Origin: Pirellulales bacterium
GTDB lineage: Bacteria; Planctomycetota; Planctomycetia; Pirellulales; Thermoguttaceae
Reading direction: 5' to 3'
Length of the DNA: 43,464 nt
Assembly: GCA_020846145.1 (NCBI GenBank)
Contig: JADLEL010000133.1
Coordinates: 1-43,464, forward strand
The notes beneath the pieces are model-generated. The model was not told the origin of the DNA. It did no database searches and was given only the letters and a program-made list of their open reading frames with translations. The stretch's first letter is position 1. Each line of letters begins with the position of its first letter. The position numbers and the translations under genes were made by a program. This document shows positions 40,215 through 43,464 of the stretch, one piece after another.

Positions 40215-40514
40215 ATGACCAGTATTTACGTGGGCAATCTGTCGCACAACGCGACGGAAAACGATCTGCGCGACGCCTTCGGCCAATTCGGCGCGGTCGC
40301 GAACGTAACGATCATCAAGGACCGCGAGACGGGTCGCCCCCGCGGATTCGCGTTCGTCGAAATGTCCGACAACGGCGAAGCCGCGACGGCCATCCAAGAG
40401 TTGAATCTCAAGGAGATCAACGGCCGCGCGGTAACGGTGAACGAAGCGCGTCCGAAGGCCGACCGTCCGGCCCGACGCGGCGGCGGCGGCGGTGGCGGCC
40501 GCGGCCGCTGGTAG
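40215..40514 (+). CDS. RRM-type RNA-binding protein with Gly/Arg tail
   Basis: A 99-residue protein: one RNA recognition motif with RNP2 IYVGNL (4-9) and RNP1 RGFAFVEM (43-50), followed by a glycine-arginine tail RRGGGGGGGRGRW. Such proteins bind RNA and are common in cyanobacteria and planctomycetes; targets are unknown. AAGGAG before the ATG gives a strong start. It is 121 bp after the cold-shock gene. Confidence 0.93.
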   Translation: MTSIYVGNLSHNATENDLRDAFGQFGAVANVTIIKDRETGRPRGFAFVEMSDNGEAATAIQELNLKEINGRAVTVNEARPKADRPARRGGGGGGGRGRW

Positions 40515-40654
40515 TTTTTTTCCGCGCGAGTCAATCGACGGGTTGGGATGGCGGTTCCGCCGCCATCCCAATTTCGTTTGCATCGGGGGCGGAAGTTCCA
40601 CCCGGAGCGCCGGATTTTCGGCGGCGCCGTGAGTTGCCGGAATCGAGAAAGAAC

Positions 40655-41491
40655 GTGAAATACCGCCTTTTGGCAATCGACATCGACGGCACGCTGATGA
40701 ACAGCCGGGACGAACTTACGCCCGGCACCCAGGCGGCGCTCGTCCGCGCGAGCGCGGCGGGGGTGCAGGTGGTGCTGGCGACCGGCCGCCGCTACCGCCG
40801 CGCGCTGCCGCTGGTCGAACCGTTGGGCATCGACGTGCCGCTGATCACGGCCAGCGGCGCGCTGGTCAAGGACCCGCTCGACCACCGCACCATTTATCGC
40901 GCGGAATTCGATTCCGCGCTGTTGCGCGGCGTTTGCCGGTTCCTCGACCGCGCGGGTTTCGATCCGCTCCTTTGCGCGGATACCTTCCACCAACGCTTCG
41001 ATTTTTTCCATGCGGTGGAGATCGAGCGGATTCGCCACGGGGAATTGGCCGAGTATCTGGAAATCAATCCCGACGACGGCCGCTTGCTGCCCGACCTGCT
41101 CGACCGGCCCCCGCCGGATGCGTTCCTCGCCTTCACGTTCGGCACGCGGGAGCAAATGCTCGCCTTGGAGTCGGCATTGCGGGAAAATTTTCCCGGCCGG
41201 CTTGCCACGCACGTGCTGCGCAGCCCGCGCTATCGGGGATTTCTGGTCGAGATCGTGCCGGCGGAGGTCTCGAAATGGTCGGCGGTCCGCCGCTTGGCCC
41301 GGAGCTGGAATATCGCCGAGCGCGAAATCTGCGCCGTCGGCGACGACGTGAACGATCTGACGATGATCCGCGCGGCGGGCCTGGGCGTCGCCATGGGCAA
41401 CGCGATCCCCGAAGTCAAAGCCGCCGCCGACCGCATCGCCCCCACGCACGACGAGGAAGGACTCGTGCAAGTGGTGCAGTGGATAATTTAA
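40655..41491 (+). CDS. HAD-superfamily (Cof-type, IIB) sugar phosphatase
   Basis: A 278-residue HAD hydrolase. AIDIDGTL carries the nucleophile D9 and acid D11; ATGRRYRRA is motif II; KWSAVRRL holds the motif-III lysine; GDDVNDLTM binds Mg. The Cof-type IIB cap (about residues 85-200) suggests small phosphosugar or nucleotide substrates. GTG at 40655 is the best start; the open frame reaches back to 40127, but that sequence belongs to the RRM gene in another frame. Confidence 0.85.
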   Translation: MKYRLLAIDIDGTLMNSRDELTPGTQAALVRASAAGVQVVLATGRRYRRALPLVEPLGIDVPLITASGALVKDPLDHRTIYRAEFDSALLRGVCRFLDRAGFDPLLCADTFHQRFDFFHAVEIERIRHGELAEYLEINPDDGRLLPDLLDRPPPDAFLAFTFGTREQMLALESALRENFPGRLATHVLRSPRYRGFLVEIVPAEVSKWSAVRRLARSWNIAEREICAVGDDVNDLTMIRAAGLGVAMGNAIPEVKAAADRIAPTHDEEGLVQVVQWII

Positions 41492-41506
41492 CGGCGGTAT
41501 TCCCGG

Positions 41507-41956
41507 CTATTTCGGCATTAAGAAGCGCAAGTGATGGGCGCAGTGGATCAAATGCAGCTTGGTCCATTCCTCCTTGGTAAGCGGGCCGAAAATCGGACTC
41601 GGTTCGAGCGGCTCGGATTTTCGTCCGAAACGATCGATCAACTCGACGAGTTCGTCGGCCGCGACGGCATCCGCGCGGACTCCAGCGGGGAGGAAACGCT
41701 TGGGTACTTTGACGCCGGTTCGCATCTTTCCGGCTTCGAATATTCGCCGCAGCACGAATTTGCCGACGGTCGCGCGGACAATCCAGGGGAACTTCGTGTC
41801 GAATCCATCGAGCGAGCCGCGGAAAAAGATCGCCAGATGGTCGCAGATTTGTCCCAGCGACCAATTTCCCCTCCGCTCGTATCCCACTCGCTGCAACAAT
41901 CGAATGTCGTCGATTGCGTCATTTAGGCCTTGAAATTGGAGACTACGGCGAGGCAT
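41507..41956 (-). CDS. DUF1569/DinB-like protein
   Basis: A 149-residue small protein of the DUF1569 type, a DinB-like four-helix bundle. NWSLGQICDHLAIFF (His36-His...) and KLHLIHCAHHLRFLMPK supply the histidines that usually coordinate a metal in the DinB fold. Function is unknown; thiol-linked or stress roles are known for relatives. The start at 41956 lacks a strong ribosome site. It is convergent with the HAD gene 15 bp away. Confidence 0.8.
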   Translation of the reverse strand: MPRRSLQFQGLNDAIDDIRLLQRVGYERRGNWSLGQICDHLAIFFRGSLDGFDTKFPWIVRATVGKFVLRRIFEAGKMRTGVKVPKRFLPAGVRADAVAADELVELIDRFGRKSEPLEPSPIFGPLTKEEWTKLHLIHCAHHLRFLMPK

Positions 41957-42106
41957 GGCATTTTTTCCAAAAAGGCATAATGCTTATTATGAAATGAATT
42001 ATAGCCACAAGAGTTATATTTTTGGTTTTACAAGCGAACCACCTAAAATAATCACCCCCTGCAGATGGGTTTTTATTTTTTTTCGGGGGAGTTGCTCAAA
42101 AAGCAT
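41957..42106. other. Intergenic AT-rich gap, nothing recognised
   Basis: AT-rich sequence between the DUF1569 gene and the next promoter. A weak CACCC...GGGTTTTTATTTTTTTT stem (about 42052-42080) could be a terminator, but nothing is transcribed toward it. Confidence 0.3.
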
Positions 42107-42134
42107 TTGACAGTCCGCTTGTTCCGATTATTAT
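42107..42134 (+). promoter_or_regulatory. Promoter of PEP-CTERM gene 3
   Basis: TTGACA (42107-42112), 16 bp, TATTAT (42129-42134). The GAGGCAGCG leader motif follows 66 nt later. Confidence 0.55.
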
Positions 42135-42187
42135 GAATTGTAGAAGCGTGTTGCGGGGAAGAAAGCTGGCTTCCTTGAATATACCAT

Positions 42188-42260
42188 TAACCCCAACCTG
42201 AGGCAGCGTCGGTCAAGTCGGTTATGCCTGCGAGTTAAGGCAAACTCGGGCATTCGTCTT
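42188..42260 (+). promoter_or_regulatory. GAGGCAGCG leader motif and hairpin, PEP-CTERM copy 3
   Basis: TTAACCCCAACCT-GAGGCAGCG (GAGGCAGCG at 42200-42208) matches the upstream TTACC/TAACC plus GAGGCAGCG of copies 1 and 2. After it the sequence differs, but a good hairpin GCCTGCGAGTT/AACTCGGGC with loop AAGGCA is present. Shared position after a promoter and before a PEP-CTERM gene argues for a regulatory role. Confidence 0.5.
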
Positions 42261-42510
42261 TCCATTATTGGAAATCGACATTCTTAAGGCTTGACCTGGA
42301 AAAAGATCGGCGACGCTAAGCGCAACGGCGTTCGCATGCGCCGGTACGCGGCGCGATTCGCCCTCTGTTTTCCGTTTTCCTTCGATGTTCTTTGCGGCTC
42401 GTTTCGGATTGCGCGCCGATCGCTGGGGCTTTGTAGGCCGGCCGGTGAAGATGAAAAATCCAAGAGTATGCACTACTAATTCCAAGGGCATTTTTCCAAG
42501 GTTTGCAACC

Positions 42511-43338
42511 ATGAAATTTCTTTCTATCGCGTTCATTTTTGTTTTGGTTTTAGCGTTGGCCGGCGAGGCGAAAGCCAGCATCATTACGCTGAACGACTTG
42601 AATTCCACGGCGAGTTTCAACGTAACATCCGGCGAAGGGATGAATAGCTGGATCGTGGACGGCGCGAACCAGCTCAAGCAGCAATGGTTCTGGTTCCGCG
42701 AGGGAACGAATCCCGAACAGCCGATCAACGCTCTGTCCGCTCCGACGGTCAAAGTGACCGACAGTAATTTCAATCCCGGCGACGATACGCTCAACGTGCT
42801 CTATCAGGGCCAGGGTTTGAAGATCGTCGTCAGCCATACGCTGACGGGCGGCACGGCAGGCTCCGGCAAGTCCGATCTCGCCGAAACGATCACCATCACG
42901 AACACTTCGGGAATCGTCAAGGACTTGCACTTCTTCCAGTACGTGGACATGGATCTGGCGGGAACGGCTTTGGATTCCTCCCTGATTTTATCGGGCGTTC
43001 CCAGCCCGAACACCGCGACCCAAACCGAAGGGAATTACGCGGTGGGCGAAACGGTGAACACGCCCCGTCCGAGCCATTACGAAGCGGGAATCGCTTCGCT
43101 GCTGTTGGCCAAGCTTCAAGACAACCTTGCCACCGATCTCGCCGATGCGGCTTCCGCTTCGCAAGGAGATTTGGCCTGGGCCTTCCAGTGGGATATTCAA
43201 CTGGCGCCGGGCGGCACCTATCAAATCAGCAAGGATAAGAACCTGGCCATCGTTCCCGAGCCGGGCGCCTGGACGTTGCTCTCGCTGGGCGCCGCGATGG
43301 GCTTGGGACTGTTGCGTTTGCGGAAACGCAGTCGATAA
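42511..43338 (+). CDS. PEP-CTERM sorted secreted protein (3)
   Basis: A 275-residue exported protein. Signal peptide to about residue 23 (AGEAKA), a Thr/Ser/Asn-rich beta-type middle region (SIITLNDLNSTASFNVTSGEG), and a C-terminus VPEPGAWTLLSLGAAMGLGLL plus RLRKRSR, a complete PEP-CTERM sorting signal. The start at 42511 gives the signal peptide; the frame extends upstream to 42385 without a signal. No enzymatic domain is recognised. It is preceded by the same type of promoter and leader motif as the two PEP-CTERM genes at the other end of the window. Confidence 0.85.
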   Translation: MKFLSIAFIFVLVLALAGEAKASIITLNDLNSTASFNVTSGEGMNSWIVDGANQLKQQWFWFREGTNPEQPINALSAPTVKVTDSNFNPGDDTLNVLYQGQGLKIVVSHTLTGGTAGSGKSDLAETITITNTSGIVKDLHFFQYVDMDLAGTALDSSLILSGVPSPNTATQTEGNYAVGETVNTPRPSHYEAGIASLLLAKLQDNLATDLADAASASQGDLAWAFQWDIQLAPGGTYQISKDKNLAIVPEPGAWTLLSLGAAMGLGLLRLRKRSR

Positions 43339-43400
43339 GAACCTGTCCAGTATCAAGACCGCGTTTTGTTCGTTGCGGACACGGTTTGGTTGGCGATTCT

Positions 43401-43451
43401 GCGAGGCGGGAGCCTCGCGGACATTGCGTTCCCAGGCGGGAGCCTGGGAAC
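43401..43451. repeat. Two GGGA-loop hairpins
   Basis: GCGAGGC-GGGA-GCCTCGC (43401-43418) and GTTCCCAGGC-GGGA-GCCTGGGAAC (43428-43451), perfect arms around the same GGGA loop. They lie just after the last PEP-CTERM gene and resemble the degenerate hairpin at 12778-12795. Confidence 0.8.
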
Positions 43452-43464
43452 GAGAAAATCGCGG

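Overview
The window looks like a planctomycete chromosome, probably Pirellulales-like. The evidence is moderately high GC, three PEP-CTERM sorted exported proteins, autotransporter-type repeats fused to enzymes, a long-form ACP in a FabZ-FabG-ACP-FabZ-FabF cluster, a uroporphyrinogen-decarboxylase-like methyltransferase in a sugar operon, a Uma2 gene, and very many short palindromic intergenic repeats. No rRNA, tRNA, CRISPR array or complete transposase gene was recognised.

Layout. 1-423: end of a MITE and a small membrane protein. 424-4542: two adjacent PEP-CTERM genes (a metallophosphoesterase with beta-strand repeats, and a protein with a CxxCH heme motif). They share a duplicated promoter, leader and signal-peptide cassette. 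4539-18118: a uronic-acid utilisation region. It holds a secreted heparinase II/III-type lyase, a secreted beta-propeller, an MFS hexuronate-type transporter, uronate isomerase, KDPG aldolase, a URO-D-like methyltransferase, tagaturonate epimerase (uxaE) and an outer-membrane beta-barrel. It is interrupted by a Uma2 gene, a duplicated fragment of the URO-D-like gene and a lower-GC GIY-YIG-like gene. 18820-22591: a secreted repeat protein (about 12 GxDxY repeats) followed by an alpha/alpha-toroid-like secreted protein. 22828-25484: aminotransferase and inositol-phosphate synthase. 25549-27754: a lower-GC pair of a DNA methyltransferase and a putative nuclease, probably a restriction-modification system. 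27876-31391: DEAD-box helicase, SGNH hydrolase and two Hsp20 chaperones separated by four tandem 34-bp hairpin repeats. 31841-35772: fatty-acid or related acyl-chain synthesis cluster. 35859-39252: NusG/RfaH-like regulator, a palindrome-rich gap, an SseB-like protein and a 612-aa protein of unknown function. 39896-43338: cold-shock protein, RRM protein, HAD phosphatase, DUF1569 protein and a third PEP-CTERM protein.

How the genes fit together. The uronate region forms a plausible route from exported polysaccharide lyase, through uptake, to isomerisation of glucuronate or galacturonate, tagaturonate-to-fructuronate epimerisation and KDPG cleavage. Fructuronate reductase, mannonate dehydratase and KDG kinase are not in the window and must lie elsewhere.

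The most notable non-coding content is as follows. (i) A 205-bp MITE occurs in four copies with GTAASCGTTCAC ends and, in two copies, perfect 8-bp target duplications, as expected for an IS66-type element. In three copies the same end faces a downstream start codon. (ii) A second, 122-bp MITE-like element has 15-bp ends and a 10-bp target duplication. (iii) A GAGGCAGCG leader motif lies 65-80 nt after the -10 box of all three PEP-CTERM genes. (iv) Several nested palindromes combine an outer inverted repeat with an inner hairpin. All assignments come from reading the sequence and from family knowledge; no database search was run.
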